A DNA stretch of 53,514 nucleotides from JBKQVT01 sp052139835 (GTDB taxonomy: Bacteria; Planctomycetota; Planctomycetia; Pirellulales; Thermoguttaceae). The notes under the pieces were generated by a model. The model searched no databases and was not told where the DNA came from. It saw only the letters and a program-made list of their open reading frames with translations. This document shows positions 1 to 8,541 of this stretch, in pieces. Every line of letters begins with the position of its first letter. Positions within the stretch are counted from its first letter, which is position 1. The stretch lies in NCBI GenBank assembly GCA_052139835.1, contig JBKQVT010000093.1:1-53514 (forward strand). The letters run 5' to 3'. The translations under genes were made by a program, and so were the position numbers.

Positions 1-563
1 GAGCCGCTGAAATCGCGCCGCACAGCGTTCGCAATCGTGCGGCGGACCTTCGGGATGCGGCACTGCGCGTACGCCTCGCCCAAGATGAGGATCGGGTCCT
101 TGAGCGTCTCCCTCCCGAAATACGCGATGTAATACTCCGCCAGCGCGTGACCCGCGACCGTCCCGTTGGGAAAACGCCGCGACAGCAGCGCGACCAGCCC
201 CTCACGGTCCCCCAGGTCCACGAGCCTTCGCACCATATACTTGAGGGCCTCCTGCTGGAACACGCTCTAGTCCTCCGGCCGAAGCGGCAACATTTCGGCC
301 TTCAAGGCCAGCCTCCGTAGGTCGGCCCTCGACAAGCCTTTGTCGAGGACCAAATCCAGCGACTTGTTCCGCGCCTCGATGTTGTACTGCGACCAAGTCC
401 CCGCGTACGAGCTGTCCAGCGCCTGCCAATCCTTTTGGACGGCCAGCATGCGCGGCGAGTTCCACGAAGTTATCGGCTCCCACCGGCAGATGGCCCAAAC
501 GACCGCCGCGACGCCCAGCGCGGTGGTGGCGACAACAGCCAGCCAGCGAATTCTCGCGCCCAT
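1..563 (-). pseudogene. Nonsense-interrupted, edge-truncated copy of the downstream membrane-anchored protein (579-1364)
   Basis: The reading frame starts at ATG 563 and stops after 98 codons at TAG 267-269. In the intact neighbour (579-1364) the matching codon is CAG (Gln) at 1071-1073. Beyond the stop the same frame continues to the window edge, and its nucleotide sequence is nearly identical to 805-1070 of the paralogue. One C-to-T change therefore explains the break. The remaining peptide has an N-terminal membrane segment (about residues 8-25) and ends in LRPED. It lies 15 bp after the paralogue's stop codon, so the pair arose by tandem duplication and was probably co-transcribed. Function is unknown. 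The product could be a short anchored peptide, but a pseudogene is more likely. The C-terminus lies outside the window. Confidence 0.75.
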
Positions 564-578
564 CTGCCCTCTGGCTCC

Positions 579-1364
579 CTACTTCCTCTTCGCCTTGACC
601 GGCGGCGCCCTCTGATCGAAAAACAACGGGCCCCAAGCACCAAAGCACAACATTCCCTTGAAATCCGGGTCGTCCTCGTCGTGCGGTGGGAGATAAAACA
701 TGTTGGGAAACTCGGGGTAGATGGGAAACAGATGATCCTTCTCCTCCTCGTACCAGCGCATCGCATTTCTTACGAACTCGGCGTCGTCTTTCCCGCGGAC
801 GCCCGAGCCGGTGAAATCGCGCCGCACAGTGTTCGCAATCGTGCGGCGGACCTCCGGGATGCGGCATTGCGAGTACGCCTCGCCCAAGACGAGGATCGGG
901 TCCTTGAGCGTCTTCCTCCCGAAATACGCGATGTAATACTCCGCCTGCGCGTAACCCGCGACCGTCCCGTTGGGAAAACGCCGCGACAGCAGCGCGACCA
1001 GCCCCTCGCGGTCCCCCAGGTCCACGAGCCTTCGCACCATATACTTGAGGGCCTCCTGCTGGAAGACGCTCTGGTCCTTCGGTCGAAGTGGCAACATGTC
1101 GGCCGTGGCGGCCAGCCGCCGCAGGTCGGCTCTCGACAGGCCATTTGAGAGGATCGCGTCGAGCATCGCCTGCTGTTCCCCGTTGTCCTTGGCCCAATGG
1201 CCCTCAAGCGAGTCGTGCATCGCCTGCCACTCCTTTTGGACGGCGATCATCCGCGGAGAATTCCACGACGTTATCGGCTCCCGCCGGCAGATTGCCCAAA
1301 CGACCGCCGCGACGCCCAGCGCGCCGACGGCGGCAACAATTGACCAACGAACTCGCCCGTTCAT
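579..1364 (-). CDS. Membrane-anchored hypothetical protein, possibly helical-repeat
   Basis: The gene encodes 261 residues. It has one N-terminal hydrophobic segment (about residues 8-25) followed by a predicted extracytoplasmic domain rich in Leu/Arg helices. Around residues 98-190 stretches such as EALKYMVRRLVDLGDREGL resemble HEAT-like helical hairpins, but I do not recognise the family. The C-terminus is basic (PVKAKRK). ATG 1362-1364 overlaps the TGA of the upstream gene (TGATG), and that gene's GGAGGT near its 3' end can serve as ribosome binding site, so translation is probably coupled. A second, broken copy follows immediately. Co-location with Ig-like and Tgl-like surface proteins suggests an envelope role, which is inference. 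Confidence 0.7.
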   Translation of the reverse strand: MNGRVRWSIVAAVGALGVAAVVWAICRREPITSWNSPRMIAVQKEWQAMHDSLEGHWAKDNGEQQAMLDAILSNGLSRADLRRLAATADMLPLRPKDQSVFQQEALKYMVRRLVDLGDREGLVALLSRRFPNGTVAGYAQAEYYIAYFGRKTLKDPILVLGEAYSQCRIPEVRRTIANTVRRDFTGSGVRGKDDAEFVRNAMRWYEEEKDHLFPIYPEFPNMFYLPPHDEDDPDFKGMLCFGAWGPLFFDQRAPPVKAKRK

Positions 1365-4030
1365 CAGTTACCTCCCGCGTTTTGACCTTGTTTCGCCCTA
1401 TAAGCGAATATTGCCATCGCCAGCTTGGGAACATTAACGAACGCCGCCACGACCGGCTGCGAGACGAGCACGTTTCCGTTGTCGTACCCCGGCACGCCCC
1501 AAGGCACAGCAACCTCCGCGGCCACGGAGGGCGCCACATTGTTGAACTCGGTGGCAAGTGCGGTCCTCCAGCCGTTGTAGGTGTCGGCGACGCCCTGTGG
1601 AGTCGCCCATCCCCAATACGAGTCCGTCCCGACAAGGATGGTGTTCTCTTCGTACCAGAACCCGTTGTGCGAATAAGTAGGGTAGCGGAGGTTGTTCCAC
1701 AGGGTGACCCAGTCGCCGGGCTGAAGCGAAGCGCGGGCCTTCGGCGGCGAGTATAGCGTAAGATAACCGCCGTAGCCCGCCGCGAAAGTGCTAGGCGGGA
1801 CCAAGTACGGCCCAATCGCCAGGAACCCGATGAAGTCCGTAACCTTCAGACCGAGCCCCGCGAACTCGCCGGGCAGCAGCGTTGTAATGACGCCCTCGGC
1901 CATAACCGCCGCTGCCATGCCGGCGCAGTCGAGCGTCGGTCCCGAGGCCAGCACGGCGCCGGTTCGGAAGATGCTGTTGATGTCGGCCTCCGTAAGCCCC
2001 GCCAGATTCGTACTGGCCCCAAACTTCGCGTTCTTGGTTGGCACGTTCGCGGCCGCGACGACGTTCGCTCGGAGTCTCGTTTCCAGCACGTTAAGCAGGG
2101 GCGAAATGTCGATCACCGTCCCGGGGGCGACCGCCATCGTGCTCGGGTTGTAGGCGACGCTCTTATTCGCCGCCAACAACTGCGGGAGGTCGCCGGTGTC
2201 GCCCGTGATGTCGTACACGAGCCCGGTCAGCGTCGCGCCGTTGCCGACCGACGTCGCGTGCCCGGTGTAAAGACCGGTTGTTGGATTCTGCGCCCACGTG
2301 TCGGCGATCCAAGTGCCCGCCGCCACGTTGGCCGCCAGCGGGGCGCTAGTGACCGTCGGGGCGCCCGCCAACACGGCCTCAGCAACGAGCGTGTATTGCG
2401 AAGCGGCCTGATCGGAGGGCGAAACCCCCCCGTCGCCCGAGAGTAGGCTCGGGTCGATGGAAACCCACAGCGTCCGGCTGTACTGGCCGGAGGACGGCAT
2501 CGCATCGTCGACGACGTTGCCGTTTCCGTCCGGCGCCAGCGGCGTGCTGGCGCCCTGCGAGTCCCAGAACAGCAGTCCCGGAACGTTCGGCAACACGACC
2601 TGCTCGCTGCCGGCGAAGGCTTGGCCAACGGTTGCGCCCAGGTCGACCTCGACCCGCGCGCCGTCACACGGCACGGTGACGGCGCCTGACGCCTCCCCCG
2701 GCGACCTGATCGTCACGTCCGGATGCACGATCGTCGCCGTGGCCGAACTGCCGCCGCCCCCGCCGCCCCCGCCCGCGACCTCCGGCCAGCACATCGCCCC
2801 GAAATTGACCAACTGCACCGAAAAACTTGCGTCCGTCCCGTCGTCAACCCCCGGGGTCGTCGCCACCTGGATCGTCGCGTCGCTCTGCCCATAGGGGATC
2901 GACACGGGCACCACCCCGTCGCTTGACGCGTAATCGGTTGGTGCCGTGCCCGTGCCGTCCACCGTCTCGTAATAGACCGTGATCTTGGGGACCTGATCCT
3001 CCTGGGGCCAGTTGACGTGGATGTCGAAGTTGGCCTTGCCCCCTTCGAGGACCGTCTGGTTCGGGTCGCTTTCCGAAATACTCACCGTCGGCATTATCGG
3101 CGCGGGCAGGCTCGCCCCCCAATCGCAGGCGGGCACTGTGGTCGAAACCCCCGCGCCGTCCGTGACTGTCAATGTGCCTCCGCCGCTGATCGCGTCGGTC
3201 AACTCCTGTGCAGTGAAGGCGACGCTCGTCTGGGTGCTGGACAGGTCCGGCGTGGTCCACTGGTACGTCAGGACGGCGTTGGCGTCCCACGGCTCGAAGG
3301 CCGTGGCGACGAAGGAGTAGCCGCCGTCGGCGTTGCTGTCGGGAGTGCCAGCAGTGCTGATCAGCGGCCCCGGGTCGTACACGGTGACGGGGGTCGTGGC
3401 GCTGGCCTGCCGGGTGTCTGAGGGGTCCGTGGGCGTTACCTCCGCGCTTATTGTACGCGTTCCGTTGCCCGCGTTGTAGAGGTGGGTCAGCGTTACGCTG
3501 GCCGAGTCCTCACCGCCGGCAAAGCCGAATTTTTCCGCCGGGTTGCCGTCGCCCCAATCGACCGTGACGGTGAACGCCGCACCGTAGAGGTTCGAGATAT
3601 TGACAGGAAGCGTCGCCAGGTCGCCCTCGTAGTAACAGGTGGTGCCGGGAGCCTGGGACGTCACGAGCCCGATGTTAATCGATAGCGTCTGGCCGACGAC
3701 GCTGACCGAGGCGCTGGATCCGTTGGGATCGGTCGATTCGCTGGAAGAAAAATTGTCGTCGCCGCTGTAGATGGCCACGATCGTGTGGTTTCCGAGGGCA
3801 AGGTCGGAGGTCTGGAAGGCGGCGCTGGCCGTGCCGGAACCGTCGTTCTTGGGCGTCAAGGCCACCGTGCCGAGGTCCTGGCCCGTCGTCTGGTCCTAGA
3901 AATCGACCGTCTCCGCGTTGCCCTCTCGGTCCCAGGCGGGGATCGCGACGCGCGAGGTTGACGGGCTTACGGCCGCGGTCAGTGCGGCACTGTCACCAAG
4001 GGCCGCGACCACAGCCCCATGCGATGCCAT
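1364..4030 (-). pseudogene. 5'-truncated, nonsense-interrupted Ig/PKD/Calx-beta surface protein with C-terminal Tgl-like transglutaminase domain
   Basis: An open frame of 833 codons runs from 3865 to 1364, but GTG 3865 lies in the middle of an Ig-like repeat. In the same frame upstream there is a repeat remnant (from ATG 4030) ending in ETVDF, then TAG 3896-3898, then DQTTGQDLGTV. The neighbouring protein has VDFCDETTGTDLGTV, so a Cys or other codon became a stop. No signal peptide or LEPR motif remains, so the gene is probably dead, or revived only by readthrough. Order after GTG: half Ig repeat; PKD-like segment; Calx-beta-like segment (motif VSISESDPNQTVLEGG); poly-Gly linker; a module with VLPNVPGLLFW that is also found in the 8542-14589 protein; and a C-terminal domain (residues 585-833). 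That domain resembles Bacillus Tgl: RLRANVVAAA...NAKF, then Cys647 (LDCAGM), GDWVTLWNN, and WYEEN (Glu740). The expected catalytic His position holds Trp753. The stop codon overlaps the next gene. Confidence 0.65.
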
Positions 4031-4049
4031 TACGCGCGGCACGTCTGCA

Positions 4050-4808
4050 TCAAAACACACCGTGGATCTCCGGTCTTGCCGCCGGGGCGCCCTCGACTGC
4101 AATCTCCAGCTTGTTTGAGACGGCCTCGCTGAACGTGAATTGCAGATTTTCTACGAAGCCGTCGAAGTCAACGCCGAACCATTCCAGAGATGCACACCAC
4201 GGCCGGACCGCCCTCGCGGCGCCCGCCAGATATTTTCCAAGCGCGTCGCCGTTGGCCCTGGCCACCCTCCGCCTCGCCGTCACCATGTATTTTCCAGGGT
4301 GGTTCATGTCATAATAGTCGGTCAGCGCGAATTGATCCCCAAAGCACTTTCCCGGTTTGAGCCGGCCCGTCCAGCCGATTTGCCCTTCCATCATGGGATG
4401 TCCGCCAGTGTAGTGCGCCCACTCCCGGTCCGGGATCGCCTCACTCCCGAGCCGTGTCAACGGCGCCGGCTCGCCATCTGGAAGCAAGACGGTGAAGGAG
4501 TAGTGCCACGCGCAATGCACCAAGCCCATCTGCCACGGATCATCGACAACGTCCCGGCCAACGTTCTTAAGACGGATTTTCAAGGAAATCGCCTTTCCGC
4601 ACGGGTACGCGGCCTTATCCACCGTGATCGAGATCGCCTGGCCATCAAGGGGCTTGCCCCAGGCGGCCTGGGCGCCGGCGTTCCCGTCGCTCGCTGGCTT
4701 GGAAGTTGGCGTCTGGCCAACAGGGGGAATTGCGTAGCTCGCTCCCGCCTCCAGCACGAGGGGCGTAGCGCCTGCCACGAAGAACAAAAGTTGCGGGAGT
4801 TTCCACAT
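4050..4808 (-). CDS. Secreted hypothetical protein, Ig-like fold suspected
   Basis: I chose ATG 4806-4808 (MWKLPQLLFF) because GAGGAAACGAA lies directly in front of it. The product is 252 residues with a signal peptide (hydrophobic core LLFFVAGATPLVLEAG). A beta-rich domain follows, with segments such as ISITVDKAAYPCGKAISLKIRLKN that look like an intracellular-proteinase-inhibitor or BsuPI-type Ig fold. This resemblance is weak. It has six or so Trp residues and four Cys in the mature part, and the stretch KYMVTARRR reads like the final strand of such a domain. Its 3' end abuts the truncated Tgl-like gene, whose remnant begins within 20 bases of the stop. A deletion may therefore have joined them. 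Function unknown. Confidence 0.75.
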   Translation of the reverse strand: MWKLPQLLFFVAGATPLVLEAGASYAIPPVGQTPTSKPASDGNAGAQAAWGKPLDGQAISITVDKAAYPCGKAISLKIRLKNVGRDVVDDPWQMGLVHCAWHYSFTVLLPDGEPAPLTRLGSEAIPDREWAHYTGGHPMMEGQIGWTGRLKPGKCFGDQFALTDYYDMNHPGKYMVTARRRVARANGDALGKYLAGAARAVRPWCASLEWFGVDFDGFVENLQFTFSEAVSNKLEIAVEGAPAARPEIHGVF

Positions 4809-4947
4809 TTCGTTTCCTCCTTTCCCGCCGCGAATCTTACGCTTCCGCATCGAACTGCGTCAATGCCGGAACTTACTCCACCCCACGGTTGCGGTGCCCG
4901 CCCGCGCAAATCGGTACCACCAACCCCACGTGCCAATTTCGGCCGAA

Positions 4948-7858
4948 CTACTGAGGCAGCCCCACGCCGGCGAAGTCCTGCCACCTCAGAATCGCGCCGC
5001 CGGGTGTCACTGACGCACCGGGAAACGTGACGCCTCCTATCGGGGCAACAGACAGGGAGACCTGGGCAGCCCCGAAGGCCCCATAAATGTTGTATTGGCC
5101 CTTGCTGTCCGTCGTCGCCGTCAATATGTCTGGCCCCACGACCCCCGCCCAGGTGGCCGTAACGACCGCCCCCCGCAACCGGAAGCCCCTGCGCATCCGT
5201 GACAATCCCCGATATTCTCGTTGCGGGTGATTCCGAAACGTCAGGCCAGTCCTTGATCCACTGGGGGAGGGTCGAGATGGTCATTCCGACCATCCGTATA
5301 TAAGGGTTGCCTGGGTACGATCCGGGATTCAACGACCAGCCGTTGGGTCCAAGTGTGGCAGAGCCGCCCCATCCCCAAGTTATTGTTTGCAGGGTCACCC
5401 AGATGCTATTGGGAGTGTCCGGCTTGTACATCAGATACGTGACGTAACGTGCAGTCCCGCCTACGGCCGTGTTGCCGGCCAGACTCATAAATGGATTGTC
5501 GATGGAGGTAAGCGTTGCAGTCTGATTTGCCCCGACGGGCAAGACACCCGTCCCCGGCTCCAGTTGGCCGGTGGTGAGGTCGCGAGGCGGCTGTTGGATC
5601 TCATACGCACCGGGGGCGGGATAGGCGTCGAGAACGTAATTGCCGAACGTGCCCACGACCGTCGTGCGCGGAAAAGCCCCGCCGGGGGTGAACCACTCCG
5701 TTGAGTCAACCAACTGCACCACCTGGATGCTCCCGCCCTCCGCGGCGTCCGCCGTTGCAGACGCGGTCCAGGAAATTCCGAAATGGCCCGGTCCGCCGGT
5801 GCCGTAATGAAGCGTGTCGTACGGGTTGATTTCGTCGGGGCCCACGCCGACGGGGCCTGCCGGATCGTCGTTCGACTGGTTGCTCGTCGTGGCAGCCGTG
5901 AAATTGGAGCCGGGCACAGCGACTACGAAATTGGCCGTCTCGTGGTAATGGACAGCCCCGACGTCGAAATCACACGTCGCCGTCTCGTTGCCGCCAGCGA
6001 TCCAATAGAACTGCACCTGGTCCCAGCACGTGTTGTCGGCCGAGAGCGTCGTCAGCGTCGTGCTGGTTGTGTTCTGCACGTAGCTCGCAACCGTCTGGCC
6101 GGAAACGGTCCATTGGCAGTTGGCGGACACAAATGGCGCGGGAACCTCCACCGCCAGCGTGATCTGCTGCCCGACGATTACGGTTGCCGTGACGGCCGTG
6201 CCGGTCGCTGGATTGACGGCGCTCACCGCCATGGTGGTCGGGGTTGTCATTTCGATGTACGGCTCGACGATGTTCGCTGTGGCCTGGTCGCCGCCGCCGG
6301 AGGCAAGCTGGCAAAGGTATGGATTACTCAGCTGCACGGTCACGGCCGTGGTCAAGCCATCGTAAATTCCGCCGGCCGTGGCGATGGTGAACGTCTTGTC
6401 CGCGACCCAGTCCGCGCCTGTGGGATTTTTGAAATCGCTCGGGTTGAACGTCACCTCCACCGGCCCGCCGGTTGGGGCATACTCCATCGGGGCAGAGCCG
6501 GTTGGATCAATTGTACGATAAAACACCGTCACCGGCGAGGTGGCCTGACTGCTCCCCGCGTCGGCGTGGATGTCGAAGCTGGCGTTATTCCCGCCCAAAA
6601 CCGTCTGGCCCGCGTCGGTTTCCGAAATGCTTACCGACGGCTTAGCCTTCAACGTTCCCGCGCCGGTCAGGGGCATCCAGAACCAACTGCCGCCGTTGAT
6701 GTCGCTGACCGTCAGCGTTACCCCCGCGACCTCGTTTGGCGTGGCCGTGAACTGGAACTCGGACGTGTCGGACGCGAACGTCCCCTCCTGGTCCGTGAGG
6801 TTCCATTGATAGCTCAGGTCGTCCTGCCGCGGAGCATAGACCACAACGCTCAGGTCATAGGCCGAGGGCCCGGAGGGCGGGTCCGCGGGGAGGCCGGTGA
6901 CCACGCCGGTGGGCGCCACGTCGTAAACCTTGGTCGCGACGCCGGGGCTGGCGTTGGCGCTCCGGCCGTCGCTGGTGGTGACCGTGACGCTGATGGGATA
7001 ATTCACCGGGGAATTGCCCGCGGGCTGGTCGTCCACATAGTGGCTGACCGCAAACGAGGTTGCGCCGGCGGAAAAGTAGAAGTCCTGGCCATTCTGGCTG
7101 CCGCCCCAATAGACGGTCGCCATGAACGCGGCCCCGTCCAGATTGGAAACGCTGCCGGAGAGGATCGCCGTATCGCCCACGTACACCATCGACGGGTTGG
7201 AACCTCCTGAAGTGACGTAGAGGGTGCCGATCGAAATCGTTTCGCCGACGACGTTGACCGTGGCGGTCGATTGGCTGCCGCTGAAACTGTCGTCGCCGCT
7301 GTAGACGGCCGTGATGGTTTGGTTTCCGGGCGGCACGGCCGAGGTGGTCAGGCTCCATTGGCCGGCGCTGCCCGCCGTGCCCGCGCCCAGGTCGGTCGCG
7401 CCGTTGTAGAACTCGACGCTCCCGGTCGGCGTGCCCTCGCCCGTGACGACGCTGACAGTCGCGTGCAACTGGACCAGGCCGCTGGCGTACGTGGCGCTCG
7501 TCGGGACCGTCACGGAAGTTGTCCCCGCGGGTACTTCCTGATCGTACGGGTCGGACGCGCTGCTCGCGAACGTCGAATCGCCGCTGTAGGTGGCCGTGAC
7601 GTAATGGTCCTCCACGTCGAGGTTCGCAACGCTCAACGCCGCGCCGTACGTACCGTCGAGGCTATTGGTAAGTTGCGCCACGGTGCCGAGATCAGTCCCC
7701 GTCGTCTCGTCGCAAAAATCCACGGAGCCGGTCGGCGTCCCGTACGCCGCGTTGGGCAGGCTGATGGTCGCCGTGAAGGTGATCGGCTGCCCGTAAACGG
7801 GCGGATTGCTCGGGTCCGATGCCGACGAGGCGAGCGTCGTCATGGTCGCGACGCTCAC
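4948..7858 (-). pseudogene. Ig-like/Calx-beta surface protein, 5'-truncated and frameshifted at a C6 run
   Basis: From GTG 7858 the frame encodes two tandem Ig-like repeats (each ending in a YSGDSTF / YSGDDSF type motif), a PKD-like segment, a Calx-beta segment (VSISETDAGQTVLGG) and about 350 residues of unassigned beta-rich sequence. It then starts a carboxypeptidase-regulatory-like domain (RISGIVTDAQGLPVAG). At 5169-5174 there are six C on the plus strand. Removing one restores AVVTATWAG...DSKGQYNIYGAFG and a natural end LPQ at 4948, whereas the uncorrected frame runs on out of register into the next gene. An in-frame TGA (7910-7912) precedes the start with no signal peptide and no LEPR motif. 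The only nearby ATG is 7843. So the 5' end is lost and the 3' end is frameshifted, or the run is a sequencing error. It shares repeats with the 1364-4030 gene. Confidence 0.65.
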
Positions 7859-7988
7859 CGGGCCGTGCGTGCCGCTGCCACTGATTTGCCCGCCGGCCAG
7901 CCTACCATGTCAATAAGCGCGCATGTCCCACTTCCCGCGCCGCTTCCCGTGTCCCAATATCGGTCCTTGTCCCCGGATTTCCTCAAGG

Positions 7989-8519
7989 TCACTTTCCCGC
8001 GGGCTTGGCGGATGCGCGCCAGTAGGGCGCACGGCCAATCCAGTCGATCGGACCGTCGCCGACGATCAACGAGCCGTCGGCGTGGCGCGTCCGGAAACGG
8101 AACGTGAGATACGGATTTAGCCCCTTGCCGTCGGTCCCATAGGCGCCAAGGGTGACAACGCCATCCTTGTCCACTGAGTAGGTAAGTTCACGACCCCAGG
8201 CGTCAATCGTGGGGCCTTTTCCCCGCGTGGCCGCCATGAGGCTTGGTGGTGCGACGTGGTGATCGCGCATGTAAGCGCGCACCTGCCGCGCCGTCGCGTC
8301 GATCATTCTGCTCGTGCGGTCGCACCGTTGGTGCCACTCGGCGAGGTCCGCGATCTTCATGGCGTTGAAGGCGAGGTAGAGTAAAAGGCAAACCAACAAC
8401 GCACCCCAGGTTCCCGCCTTGCGCCATCGCCGCTTGTAGGTGGCCCACGACGTAGCGACGAGAACTGCGAGAACGGCTACGATCACCACCACCCCGCCCA
8501 AAAATTCCCCTGGTTCCAT
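7989..8519 (-). CDS. Two-helix membrane protein with pseudopilin-like C-terminal domain
   Basis: Start ATG 8517-8519 (MEPGEFLGG) is chosen because the upstream in-frame sequence has no protein character and GGGG lies at ribosome-binding distance. The gene encodes 176 residues. Two hydrophobic helices (about residues 7-25 and 36-52) are followed by a soluble domain with PPSLMAATRGKGPTIDAWGRELTYSVDKDG. The pattern PxxL...DxWGxxxxY is typical of the C-terminal part of type II secretion pseudopilins (GspG-like), often seen in planctomycete proteins. There is no prepilin peptidase site at the N-terminus, so this is not a classic pseudopilin. It starts 22 bp after the giant surface protein and probably belongs to the same transcript. 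Confidence 0.7.
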   Translation of the reverse strand: MEPGEFLGGVVVIVAVLAVLVATSWATYKRRWRKAGTWGALLVCLLLYLAFNAMKIADLAEWHQRCDRTSRMIDATARQVRAYMRDHHVAPPSLMAATRGKGPTIDAWGRELTYSVDKDGVVTLGAYGTDGKGLNPYLTFRFRTRHADGSLIVGDGPIDWIGRAPYWRASAKPAGK

Positions 8520-8541
8520 TTTTTCCCCGAAAGATGCGTTA

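Larger units (their letters stand above)
1..1364. repeat. Tandem gene duplication, about 0.8 kb unit
   Basis: Positions 1-563 and 805-1364 align at a constant offset of 804 bases from base 1 to about 270. The offset is 801 at the start codons, so there is one codon indel in the variable part. Long stretches match exactly or nearly so, for example the segments encoding KYMVRRLVDLGD and the start of the mature region ITSWNSPRM. The middle part (about residues 40-75) has diverged more than the two ends. This suggests an old duplication with either selection or gene conversion on the conserved parts. Confidence 0.8.

Noticed and set aside
2750..2772. GCC/CCG-rich run encoding nine Gly, considered as a microsatellite switch
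   Set aside because: It is a triplet repeat in a linker, so length change would not shift the frame. It may be a flexible hinge only.
4580..4947. Downstream part of the Ig-protein frame beyond the C6 run
   Set aside because: After 5169 this frame is out of register (Arg-rich), and it overlaps the well-supported gene 4050-4808.
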